Shown one piece after another: positions 31,937 through 40,738 of a DNA stretch of 64,000 nt. This stretch comes from Euglena gracilis (Eukaryota > Euglenida > Euglenophyceae > Euglenales). Location of the stretch: NCBI GenBank assembly GCA_039621445.1, contig CP154954.1:16510140-16574139 (forward strand), in the 5' to 3' direction. The position numbers and the translations under genes were made by a program. The first letter of the stretch is position 1. Each line of letters opens with the position of its first letter. Under the pieces are notes generated by a model. That model was given only the letters and a program-made list of their open reading frames with translations. It did no database searches and had not been told where the DNA came from.

Positions 31937-34615
31937 ATGCCAGCCGTTCCGTCGCCAGAGGAGTTGGTCCTGAACATTCGGGGCCTTCGCGCCTATTTGC
32001 AACGAGGTCGGCCTCGTTCGGGATGGGACCTATTTCATGATGCCTTCGTGGCTCGTGATGTAGGTGCCCAAGCAATTGTGGCACTGTGCTGCATGGTGCG
32101 GCTGAATCGGCGTTCACGTCGGACAGTAGAGGTGGTGCGGGAGGCCTACATGCGGTATTCCACTCACCATCCTCGGTGGCTGGGACAGCTCGCCACTGGG
32201 GCGTATGCTGTGTGGCGTACGCTGCATCGACAGGCCCAACCCCTCGCAGACCCCAATACAGTGGCCGAGAACACTTCCAGCACGCGGGCACTTCAGCAGC
32301 TTCCGAGGGCAATGCGGAGAACGCTACGGCACACCGGCGTGGTGGGTCGTACGGAGGTGCAGGTTGCAGCCCGGGCAGCGGTGGCGGCGCGGGACATCCT
32401 GGCCTCCCTCCGGAACCACCAGGTTGTCCTCTGGCTGGACAACTTCTGCTGGCTACGCTGGGGAACAGACCCGGCCACCCCAAACCTGAGCCAGAACCTC
32501 ACTGCTTTTGGAACAGTGCAGGGCATACTGATGTGTGCATGATTCAATGAATCACTGGTTGGTTCCTGAAGCAGTGAATGGCAATGAAGCGGAAAACCGC
32601 TTCATTAATACTCAATATGTTTGCATGGCTGTTTGTGGTTCAACTGTAACAAATGAATGATTCAGAAGGATGGACCCGTACTTTGCACTGATGCCGCTTC
32701 CTGCAGCTGGAGAACCTGTTGCACCGACAGGGGACGAGGACGCGTTCCTTGACCTTCCCGGTGTCTCCAGGACATCCAGAGCTGAGCGACCTGATTGGCA
32801 ACCTGGAGGTGGTGGCGTCCTCCTGTTGTACCGCATCGTTGCTGCTGCACCAAGCCGTGGGTCGGATACGACGGATGCAGCTGACGGAGACGTCGATCAG
32901 AGTACCACTGGATGTGGCGCGGACCGACATGCGGTCCCTGCAGCGGCGGCCGCTGTCGCTGACGGAGCAAGTGGTGTCAGCCAACCTGGACTTGCTGCTG
33001 GTGCTGCAGACGGCCAGGTCGCTGCAACACCTCACTCGTCGCCAGACGCCGCTGCTGGTGGATGAGAACATCCACTACAGGTGCCTGAGGCTGCTGTACT
33101 CTGCGTCGGCATCGCGGTACTACGTGTCCCGCTATCTGGCCGAGGTCCCCCTGCTGTACGGCATCTGGCACGCGTACAAGCACACGGTGACCATCGTGTA
33201 CCGGGCGTTCTTCCCGGTGCTGGCACAGCTGGAGGTGTCCCCCGGGGACCACCACCTGACGTGCAGCCTGCGGAGCCACCAGAAGGTGCTGTACATGGAG
33301 AAGCTGTTTGCCAGCCTTCTGTTGTCCCGCGAGTCGGTCATGTCCCACTCTGAGTCGCGTATAGCACCAGGGAAGCGATTTTCCGCTTGCTTCATGCTCA
33401 TTGATGCTATTTCATGATGTCCGTGGCATGCTATCTGCGACTCAGTAGTCAACTATCAACCAGAATGGGAGATTGGAGTCGCTTCAGGGACTACACGAGC
33501 TGAACAACAGCAGCAACTCCGGTCCTACCCGTACCAGCTGCTACAAGGGCTGTGGAACATCCTGGTCTTCTATGCCCCGGCCTTGCTGCACTTGGGACAC
33601 GAGGTCCGACAGTGTACCTGGAGAGGTAGACCTGAGGACGAGGTGAAGGGTACTACCGCTCGGCTGGTGCTGCAGAAGTGCCTCCTGCTGCTGATGCACC
33701 TGGAGAGCCTGATGAGTCCCGGAAGGCCGCCGTCAGAGTACCAGCGGACCATCTCCCTGGCCCTGGCTGGGGTGGCAGGACTGGATGTCCCGGCTGCCGG
33801 GCTGCGTGTTCGTGGAGGAGGCTGGTGAGGCCATGCTGTCGAGGCTGTCGTCTGCCTGCAAACGGAACCCCCACGTGACCAGCTTCGAGGGTACACTGCA
33901 GCTGTTCCTCAACCTCAGCGCCCCCTCCGGCGAGTCCCACCACAGCCGTGGCAGCCTCCGGAAGCAGCTCGTGCAGGAGATGGCACGTCGTGTTCGTGGC
34001 CTGGTTGGCAGCCCTGGTGACCGTCCATTTCCGAAGCGGGTGGACAGCACCACCGTGCGGTGGCTGGTGGACCCAGAGACCTACCCCACCTGGATGGCAC
34101 CGGAACCTCTGCCAACGCGGATGACCACTGAGCAGCTGCTGCCCGTCCTGCGACACTCCCTGCAGACGCTGGTCCGAGGACAGCGCCTCGCTGCAGACGT
34201 GGAGGAGTGGCTCAGGACCAACGTGGGCACTGTTGATCCAGATCTTCTGCAAGAAAGAGAAGAGGCGATGTACCCTTTCCTCGCGCGGAGAAGAACCAGG
34301 GCTGCCACAGCGGAAGTTCCTCTTCAGCGTCCCGATGAAGCGGAAAACCGCTTGCACGACGCGGATGAAGCGGATACCCGCTTCGATGTCAACTCAGCTG
34401 AGATGGAGGTGGCAGAGGCATCGATCGTGGTGGGTGACCAGGAGGAAGGCAGCAGTCTGTACGAGCCACCGGAGTCCCTCTACGAGCCGCCCGGTGACTT
34501 ATCGGACGGCTACGTGTCTGTGGGGGCCTCCGACGGATTGGACTGGCTGGGCTCACTGCAAGGCAGTGATATATCCGATGCTTCGTCGGACGTATCCGTA
34601 GCAGTGGTGTGTTAA
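31937..34615 (+). CDS. Element B gene 1: LWLDNF protein, three or more exons, one frameshift
   Basis: Exons are proposed at 31937-about 32520, 32707-33358 and 33488-34615, about 780 residues in all. No named family is recognised. The first exon is helical, Arg-rich and ends with VVLWLDNFCWLRW. Exon 2 starts LENLLHRQG and contains Tyr-rich helices. Exon 3 is helical, then acidic, with SLYEPPESLYEPPG near the end and a TAA stop. The splice between exons 2 and 3 keeps frame (phase 1). A one-base frame change lies between about 33715 and 33785, by GTGGCAGGACTGG, so the copy may be damaged or the assembly in error. Both introns hold a B-type palindrome. Two more palindromes sit inside exon 3 and are translated. 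Element A gene 1 is the homologue. Confidence 0.65.
32583..32606. repeat. B-type palindrome in intron 1 of gene 1
   Basis: AATGAAGCGG then AAAACCGCTTCATT, with 10-bp arms that pair perfectly. Confidence 0.9.
33371..33390. repeat. B-type palindrome in intron 2 of gene 1
   Basis: GGAAGCGATTTTCCGCTTGC within the 129-bp intron 33359-33487. Confidence 0.85.
34334..34384 (+). repeat. Two B-type palindromes inside coding sequence
   Basis: GATGAAGCGGAAAACCGCTT and a second copy, GATGAAGCGGATACCCGCTT, lie 30 bp apart. They are in the same reading frame and encode DEAENRL and DEADTRF. Skipping them as a short intron would break the downstream frame, so they appear to be translated. Confidence 0.8.
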
Positions 34616-34983
34616 TGCCTCCTGATTGCTGTTTGTGGGAGATATCTGTTGCATATACGTTATTTGGGACACGTTGGGTTCACACGCTGGCTATTACTAA
34701 CTAATAGATAGGCAAATATGAGCATACCGGACCATCACCACTACAGACAGCAAGAAAATGGATACATTTTTTAAACATGGTGCTGTTTGCTCCAGGTTGG
34801 CAGTGTAAAATGGAGAGTGTTTTGCAAACAACAAGCAAAATCAAAAAAAAATCACCAATTTGGCTGTGTTTTATAAGTTCTTTTTGAAAATAAATGATGC
34901 AAATCCATTCATTTCAGCCTTATTTTCAACAGATTGCAGGAATATATACATATTTTTTGCTTTCCCTTCACAGACCAGTACAC
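34616..34983. other. Spacer between element B genes 1 and 2
   Basis: AT-rich, with no palindrome and no reading frame of note. Confidence 0.6.
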
Positions 34984-35224
34984 ATGCCTCCGAAGAAGCT
35001 GGCGAAGGCAGACACCACGGGACAGTCGATCCCGAAGCTGCTGGAAGACGAGGAGATGTGGCTGCAGAGGGAACAGGGTTAGATTTGTGGTTCGTTTGGT
35101 GAATGAACAGATATGGATTGATAAGTGTGGCAAGATTACCCTCAGTGGAAAGACTTCTGTTGACATTCTTCATTGGAGCTAAGGTTCAGAAGCATTGACA
35201 GATAAAAAATCACTTTGGTCAACC

Positions 35225-35248
35225 AATGAAGCGGAAACACGCTTCATT
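35225..35248. repeat. B-type palindrome in intron 1 of gene 2
   Basis: AATGAAGCGG then AAACACGCTTCATT, with arms of about 9 bp in the intron 35078-35295, which element A lacks. Confidence 0.88.
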
Positions 35249-36045
35249 GCCGTTATTTTTCCCACAAAAGAAAGATAACTTAACTAACCCTGTAGTCGGG
35301 CAGCTGGTTCTGGACGTTGAACTGAGCCGGGGGCAGGTCCGGCGGCCCCGTCAGGAGCACGTGAACGACCTCATCACCGAGCTGAAGAACAATCCGCCGC
35401 AGGAGCTGGTGCTGACGGTGTGGCCGGAGAGAGGTGTCCACCAGTACTCTCCATATTGTGTTGGTCGTTCCTGTGGATCAGAACCCCACGCTTCAAGTTG
35501 GTGGGTTGGCACTTTGGACATAGGACATAGGACACATGTGTGTTTCTCTGTTTCATCATATGGAAATGATCTTTCATGGGTTGTGTGGGGCTTTCTGAAT
35601 TTGTTCCCCTCTTCGCAGCTACGGGGAAGTGGGTCATCCTGAGTGGTCAACATCGTTTCCTGGCCGCGTCGGCCATCGCCGACGCCGCCATCGCCGATGC
35701 CCGGCGAGCTCCAGCCTTCACGGAGAGGTTCCGGTGCAAGGTGGTGAAGGAGAACACCAGCATCGTCGAGCGCCAGCAGCTGGCCGGCAGGTTGCAGGCC
35801 ATGGACGGCAACGTCATGGACATGACCCTGGCGGACCGCCTGCACTGGCTGCTGAAGGAGGACACCCACAACCGGGAGATTGCCGAGGTGGAAGGGGTGG
35901 CGTACAACCCCACAAAGACGGAGCTGTTGAAGAACGTGTACAACAAGACGGGATGCCGGGAGACCGTGGACGGTGCGCTGGTATGTTCTGTAGCATAGGA
36001 CGATTCTGCAGCCAGGAATAATTATGCGATATTTAATGAGCTGAT

Positions 36046-36047
36046 TT

Positions 36048-36113
<66 letters not shown>
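36046..36113 (+). repeat. Poly-T tract in intron 3 of element B gene 2
   Basis: About 68 bases of T with one C, followed 50 bp later by the B-type palindrome at 36165-36183. Confidence 0.95.
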
Positions 36114-36114
<1 letters not shown>

Positions 36115-36164
36115 GCATATGGCATAGTCAGTTCGTTGTTGGAGGTTCTAATGTGATCACAAAA

Positions 36165-36183
36165 GGAAGCGTTTTCCCGCTTC
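36165..36183. repeat. B-type palindrome in intron 3 of gene 2
   Basis: GGAAGCGTTTTCCCGCTTC, 34 bp before the exon at 36218. Confidence 0.87.
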
Positions 36184-36440
36184 ATTAGCCTTCTATTTCA
36201 ATTCTTGCCCTTCTCAGGGTACGTGGGTCAAAGCCATGATCCCGGTCACGGAGTGGGTGCTGCAGAGTGGGACCGAGGCTGTGGAGGTGGTGAAGAGGAT
36301 GGAGGCCCGAGGTGGGGACCGTGTGTCCCCACACACGTTCAAGTGCCTGGAGGCCATCTACCACCCGGACGACTACGCGGAGCTGGCCCAGGTGATGTTG
36401 GACGAGAAGTCCCAGCCACCAACCCAACGGCTTGTCCAGG

Positions 36441-36503
36441 CTCAAAAACAAAACAAAAAAAAAAATAAAAAAAAAAAAAAAAAAAAAAATGTTTCCGCTT
36501 CGT
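36441..36503 (+). repeat. Poly-A tract and half palindrome in intron 4 of gene 2
   Basis: About 45 A-rich bases followed by TTTCCGCTTC, a lone right arm of the B-type palindrome. The left arm may have been lost in the A tract. Confidence 0.75.
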
Positions 36504-36784
36504 ACATAAACTTTTAATTTTTAATGTATAATTGTGTTCACAGTATTCACCCATTCATCCAAAATACAAAATGGAGTCTGCTTCCAAGCACGAGACGGCG
36601 AAGCTGGTGCGCCGGAGGACCTGGACGTGGCTGCTGCAGCACCCGGAGCTGGATGCCGATGTTCTTCACCCGACCAGAAGTGTGTGCTTTTGTATAATTG
36701 TCTGCATGAATCATATTCGTGCAAGTCTGAGAGCTGCTGCCTTTGATAACTGGTTCTTTACAATGATAAACTTCAGTCTGTATC

Positions 36785-36806
36785 ATGAAGTGTTTTTCCA
36801 CTTCAC
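36785..36806. repeat. B-type palindrome with paired arm change, intron 5 of gene 2
   Basis: ATGAAGTGTTTTTCCACTTC. Relative to the usual GAAGCG/CGCTTC arms, both arms have changed (C to T and G to A), so pairing is kept. Confidence 0.88.
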
Positions 36807-37711
36807 TTTAATTTGTGTTCTTTTTGCAGAGGACCTGGTGCAGGTGGCCGCGCTGGAGACCGCCTTGCAGCCGGAGCACGTCAAGGTGCCGATGACCGGA
36901 GTGAAGTGGAGGTGGTCGCCCGAAGCCCCCTGTGCGGGAACCAACTTCTGATTTGGAAAAACAATTCTCGTTTCATAGCCTGGAGTGAATGCACCCCTCC
37001 CAGTGAATGCATTCACACCCCCTCTGATGCGATGGTAATTGTCCCCCGGCATCGGCCGCCCATCGAGGTGGTACGTCGCGCACCGCTGTGGGCCGACCCC
37101 TTGTACGAGGGACTCAGGCAGCGGCTGCTGGGCCCCGTGATGGAGCCCGTCGTCAAGATCGGGGGTGTCTTCGGCACCTTGGACCTGCACGGGATGAGCC
37201 TGCCTGGCCGTGGTCCGTCAACGCCCGGCAAACCAAAGAAACTGGAGGAGGAGGTGTCCAGCACCCAGGAGATCTCCACGCCAGGCCGGGCCATGGCCAA
37301 GCGGGCTGCCCAGCCTGAGGCGCCGAAGACCGGCCTCATGCACGTGGTGCCCATGCAGTCCACGGACAACGCCTGGCCGAAGGACCTCCGTCTGCTGGAC
37401 CTGGCAGCCGTGGTGGTGGAGGTTGAGCCCCAGCAGTTCGCCGACGAGGACAGCGTGCATACCGAGGTGTTGAGGCTCATGCTGACGGGGGTGCCCATGA
37501 TCGCCGTCGGGAGGGATATCGACCTGCGAGATCTCCAAGCGCGGCTGACGAAGTTGCTGGGCAGTGAGATGACCGTCTTCCGCAAGGACATCGTCCTCTT
37601 CATCCCGCAGCCGGGGCCCGACCCGGAGTGGATCTGGGCGCGAAGGACCCTGTCCGTGTTCACCACGAACAAGAAGACCATGAAGGTGCACCATCAATTT
37701 TATTTTATGAT

Positions 37712-37729
37712 GAAGCGAAAAAGCGCTTC
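37712..37729. repeat. B-type palindrome in intron 7 of gene 2
   Basis: GAAGCGAAAAAGCGCTTC. Its counterpart in copy 2 (52115-52133) has G instead of A at the end of the left arm. Confidence 0.87.
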
Positions 37730-38061
37730 CTGATAATGAGAGCACTTCTTTTCTTTTCATGTATATGTCATAGTGAGTGCATACATGTACATCGTACAAA
37801 ACAGAAATTCCCTGTTACTTCCCGTCGTAGGACCCCGGACAGATCACCTTGCAGGGGATGCACCAGGTCCCAGATTGCACTTAGCATGCTAGCAAGCTAA
37901 GAATGTTGTCTTCAGTTTTCATACTTCAATCGTGAAACTTATGTCCCGGTTGCTGAGAGCAGTGTCCACCAACCCCGTTAGATTTTGGCGATGTCTGTTT
38001 TGAAGTGCTATCCGGTGCACCCGACGTTGCCCATCTTGTTCCTGTGGAGGTGGTCTGGTGG

Positions 38062-38507
38062 TACCCAATGAAAATGCCTTGTCCGGAGTCAGAAGGGAAT
38101 GGGAATGCAGATACAAAACCATAAAACATTTTAGCAAAGTACTTTGAAGCGGATTTACGCTTCAATTGTTAGATCTAGAAAAAAGACACAGATTCAACCA
38201 GGTGATTTCCATTTGCATTCGTTAAACGTCACACCATGTGAAATTGAAGTTCGGTGAAAGTATGGGACAGAAGCCTGGGCCACCCTGCACCCAGATCACC
38301 GGCGGTAGCCCGTCGGCCACCCTCACTTCGCGGCCGATGTCCTCCAGGCAGCGCTGCTGGGCCTCTGCGTCGTCGGAGGGGAGGGCCGGCACGCCCCACA
38401 GCAGGTTGATGGCGCTGCCCGCCCGCACGGCCAGCTGGGCGGACAGCACCGGTCGGGAACTCAGCACCATCACCCACTCGGCGGTGGCCACCCAGCCGCC
38501 GCAGGAA
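38062..38507 (-). other. 446-bp inverted segment in element B copy 1
   Basis: The second copy of this part of B (50880-52310) is reverse-oriented as a whole, yet this 446-bp piece reads the same way on the plus strand in both places (51338-51783 in copy 2). The breakpoints fall after CTGGTGG and before CCCCTGTGG. The exon inside is read on the minus strand here but on the gene strand in copy 2, so copy 1 is the derived form. Confidence 0.88.
38144..38165. repeat. B-type palindrome inside the inverted segment
   Basis: TTGAAGCGGATTTACGCTTC then AA. It is identical to 51419-51441 and lies in the intron carried by the inversion. Confidence 0.87.
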
Positions 38508-38924
38508 CCCCTGTGGCCAAGGACGTCCACCTGAGGATCGTCCGCCACGTAGCCCTGAACGTGTCCGGGTACATCCCGGAGGGGACGGAGACGGCCCCCG
38601 CACCACCGACGGAGGAGGAGCCCCCGTCCAAGGGCGGCCGGGACCCGAAGGACTTCAAGTTCAAGGAGACCAAGGAGTCCCAGGACAAGCCCAAGGAGAA
38701 GGAGACCAAGGACAAGCCGGACAAGAAGACCAAGGACACGCCCAAGAAGGGCGTCCGCGGGAAGCAGTCCGCCTCCTCGCAGCAGCCGGCTCGGCACTCC
38801 TACGAGTCGTCCCCGGAACCGCCGGAGCGCCCGACACACAGGGAGCGGCCTAATGGAGGATTGTCTGTGATATCTCTTTCCTTATGTCATCTCTCCAGTT
38901 GGCAGTAATTTAACAGTTCTGTTC

Positions 38925-38945
38925 ATGAAGCGTTTTTCCGCTTCC
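38925..38945. repeat. B-type palindrome at the end of copy 1
   Basis: ATGAAGCGTTTTTCCGCTTC, about 20 bp before the switch from element B to LINE-like sequence. The same copy is at 50899-50920. Confidence 0.87.
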
Positions 38946-39000
38946 TTATAACTGAATCAGAGTATTTGAGGCAGACCAGACCTCCACAACAGCTCCACCG

Positions 39001-39912
39001 GTGCCAGCCATCCGCGAGGTCTACCAGGAACGGGTGGTCCTGGTGGATCGACCGGTGATCGTGGAGAGGCAGGTACCTGTTCCGGTCCGGGAGCCGGTCT
39101 TCGTGGATCGCATCGTGGAGCGCCTCGTGCAGGTTCCAGTGCAGGTGCCCGTGGAGGTTCGGGTGCCGGTGCCAGTCGAGGTGCGGGTCCCAATTCCCAT
39201 CTACCTCCCCAGCCACCAACAGGGACAACCCCCGGCCCTGGTGCAAAACGTGCAAGTCAATGCACTCATCAACGGCCCGGCACCCACAGGCCTTATCGAG
39301 GCCCCAGCCATCCCAGCCATCGAGGCTGCCAATCGTCTCATGCTGCCTGCCCCCCCACCACAAGCATTCCTCGCCGAAGAAGAAGAACAAGAAGAGGATG
39401 ACTCGTCCTCACAAGCCCCCTCCAAGAAGCGCAAGTACACCATTTTGAGCGAGTGGCCGAAAGAGTGGAGGGAGAAGTACGAGGAATGGAAGTCAGCAAT
39501 GAGGTGCAGGCACCCAGGCCGAGGGAAGGCAATATTCTTTTCTTGGGACCACGAGCTGCAAAGCCAAGTCTGGGCCTGCTGTGGGCCACAACGGAGGGAG
39601 GCCATCCAGCAATGGCTAGACGAAGCAGCAGCCAGCCACATGGCCAGCAGCACTGCCCAGGAACACCTGTTGCACGACTGGCACGAAGGCGCCAGGATCG
39701 GGGAGGCCGACCACCCTGGTCCTCGACACCACCACCCGGAAGGCAAACCCCCAGGGCAGCCATCTAACAACCACTCCGGGCCCCACGCTCCCGGAGCGAG
39801 ACAGCACAATGTCCAGGCGGGCGGCAGGCAGCGTGGTGCCTGTGCCCCGCCAACCCGTTCCGCAGGGGAGTTCGCAAAGCGGGATTTGCCCCGGCCCCAA
39901 GCCCCTTGGTGA
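39001..39912 (+). CDS. LINE-like ORF with Val-Pro repeats and GEADHPGP motif
   Basis: About 300 residues open from before 38970 to a TGA at 39910. The N-terminal part (39030-39210) is built of Val-Pro-Val repeats such as VQVPVQVPVEV, reminiscent of articulin/alveolin-type repeats but too short to assign. An acidic stretch follows, then a conserved-looking region with ILSEWPKEWREKYEEW and WACCGPQRREAIQQWL. RIGEADHPGP is at about 39694-39720. Peptides like GEAxxPGP stand at the start of endonuclease-type ORFs in some protist LINEs; this is recalled knowledge and not verified. In copy 2 the same frame is broken by a small deletion near 54960. Confidence 0.55.
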   Translation: MPAIREVYQERVVLVDRPVIVERQVPVPVREPVFVDRIVERLVQVPVQVPVEVRVPVPVEVRVPIPIYLPSHQQGQPPALVQNVQVNALINGPAPTGLIEAPAIPAIEAANRLMLPAPPPQAFLAEEEEQEEDDSSSQAPSKKRKYTILSEWPKEWREKYEEWKSAMRCRHPGRGKAIFFSWDHELQSQVWACCGPQRREAIQQWLDEAAASHMASSTAQEHLLHDWHEGARIGEADHPGPRHHHPEGKPPGQPSNNHSGPHAPGARQHNVQAGGRQRGACAPPTRSAGEFAKRDLPRPQAPW

Positions 39913-39969
39913 CCCAATAGGGAAGCGACCCGTGGGCACCGCCCTGGGGAGACAGAAAACCCCGCCGCC

Positions 39970-40692
39970 ATGAGATTTTTCAGACCCTCCCGCCCTGAGA
40001 GTGTGCAGGGCACCCAAGGCTTAAGAGAGGAAGAGGGTGCCGAGTGGACCCCTGTGTACGGCAGGCGAGGGGCAGCCGTGCATAAGCAGCTGAAGCGAAT
40101 GGCAGAGACCATCGCTGCACTGACCCGAGAAGTCCAACAAATGAAGGAAAATTTTGAAGAACGCCACTGTCGGGGGGTGTCGGTGCCCCCAGCCAACCAA
40201 AGGAGCACCAGGGGAGAGAATGGGGCAAACCGGGCAGGCCCCCCTCCGATCCCCGCACACCCCAACCAATGGGATGTGCTCCAAAGGCAGCAGCAGCAGC
40301 AACCCAGCCCCAGCGGGAGGGGGGAGGGTTCAACAACCACGGGAGGAGCCTCCTACCCCCCAAGGGACCGGCAAAGCCGCAAACCCGACAAAACGACCCA
40401 AACCAACTCCCGCAGGCAGCAGCAGGAGCAGCAGCAGCAACAGCGACAGCAGCAGCAGCAGCAGCGCCAGCAGCAGCGGCAGCTTTCCTTCCAGGAGGAC
40501 ACCGGGGGCCGTGGTGGTGGGCCAGTGATGACGCAGCGTAGTGAGCCGGCACCCCCGGTTTCGCTGTGTCGGAGGCCAGGCGGGGGACGCCCTGCCGTCA
40601 CCACCCAGAGCACCTCCTGGAATGAAAACAAAGCAGCCCCCTCCACCTCCGACACACCTGCACCACACACTTCCCATCCACACCAATCTGGA

Positions 40693-40735
<43 letters not shown>
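39970..40735 (+). CDS. LINE-like second ORF, Gln-rich, partial
   Basis: Starts MRFFRPSRPESVQG and contains a coiled-coil-like segment (RMAETIAALTREVQQM). It is followed by Pro- and Gln-rich low complexity, and a (GA)n run reads as Arg-Glu repeats at the end. The frame runs on beyond the element into the next exon fragment, which is fortuitous. In copy 2 one extra C upstream joins it to a longer frame (54390-52774 minus). Function not recognised. Confidence 0.5.
40692..40735 (+). repeat. (GA)n run at the LINE end
   Basis: GA dinucleotide run at the junction between LINE-like sequence and the next coding fragment. Confidence 0.95.

Positions 40736-40738
<3 letters not shown>

Larger units (their letters stand above)
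34984..38900 (+). pseudogene. Element B gene 2: ParB/sulfiredoxin-like protein (copy 1, disrupted)
   Basis: Exons are 34984-35077, 35296-35433, 35619-35980, 36218-36439, 36544-36679, 36830-about 36890, about 37029-37685 and 37831-37866, with further exons near 38510-38870. The ParB-like domain has GQLVLDVELSRGQ, then LVLTVW, and after an intron KWVILSGQHRFLAAS, a fuller match to the ParB/sulfiredoxin pocket than in A. It then has a helical region (DRLHWLLKEDT), RRRTWTWLLQHP, a VVVEV strand and a Lys/Glu-rich tail. Introns 2 and 7 match A in place and phase. Intron 4 seems to be GC-AG. The frame is unclear in 36890-37029. A 446-bp inversion (38062-38507) flips one late exon, and LINE-like sequence replaces the last exon, so this copy cannot encode the full protein. 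Confidence 0.7.
29659..38966 (+). mobile_element. Element B (copy 1), ParB-like element related to A
   Basis: About 9.3 kb carrying B-type palindromes and two plus-strand genes in the same order as in A: the LWLDNF gene (31937-34615) and the ParB-like gene (34984 onward). The left limit given is the first palindrome, and terminal repeats were not found. On the right, B stops at about 38966 where LINE-like sequence begins; a 446-bp piece near the end is inverted (38062-38507). A partial second copy lies at 49774-52310 in the opposite orientation. Confidence 0.65.
38968..40735 (+). mobile_element. LINE-like fragment, copy 1
   Basis: Near-identical to the reverse complement of 53450-55220. It starts abruptly at GAGGCAGACC inside an element B intron and ends in a (GA)n run. 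It carries the overlapping frames described next. There is no reverse transcriptase in this window, so it is a truncated or partial copy. Confidence 0.65.

Noticed and set aside
23365-37866. Bacterial contamination or plasmid integration as the source of the ParB-like genes
   Set aside because: Both genes contain introns with alignable positions, use long low-complexity tails, and lie among eukaryotic transposons. No ParA, replication gene or bacterial operon structure is present.
20711-38945. Regularly recurring short repeats as a CRISPR array
   Set aside because: Spacing is irregular (about 90 to over 1000 bp), copies lie in introns and coding sequence, orientation varies, and the genome is eukaryotic.
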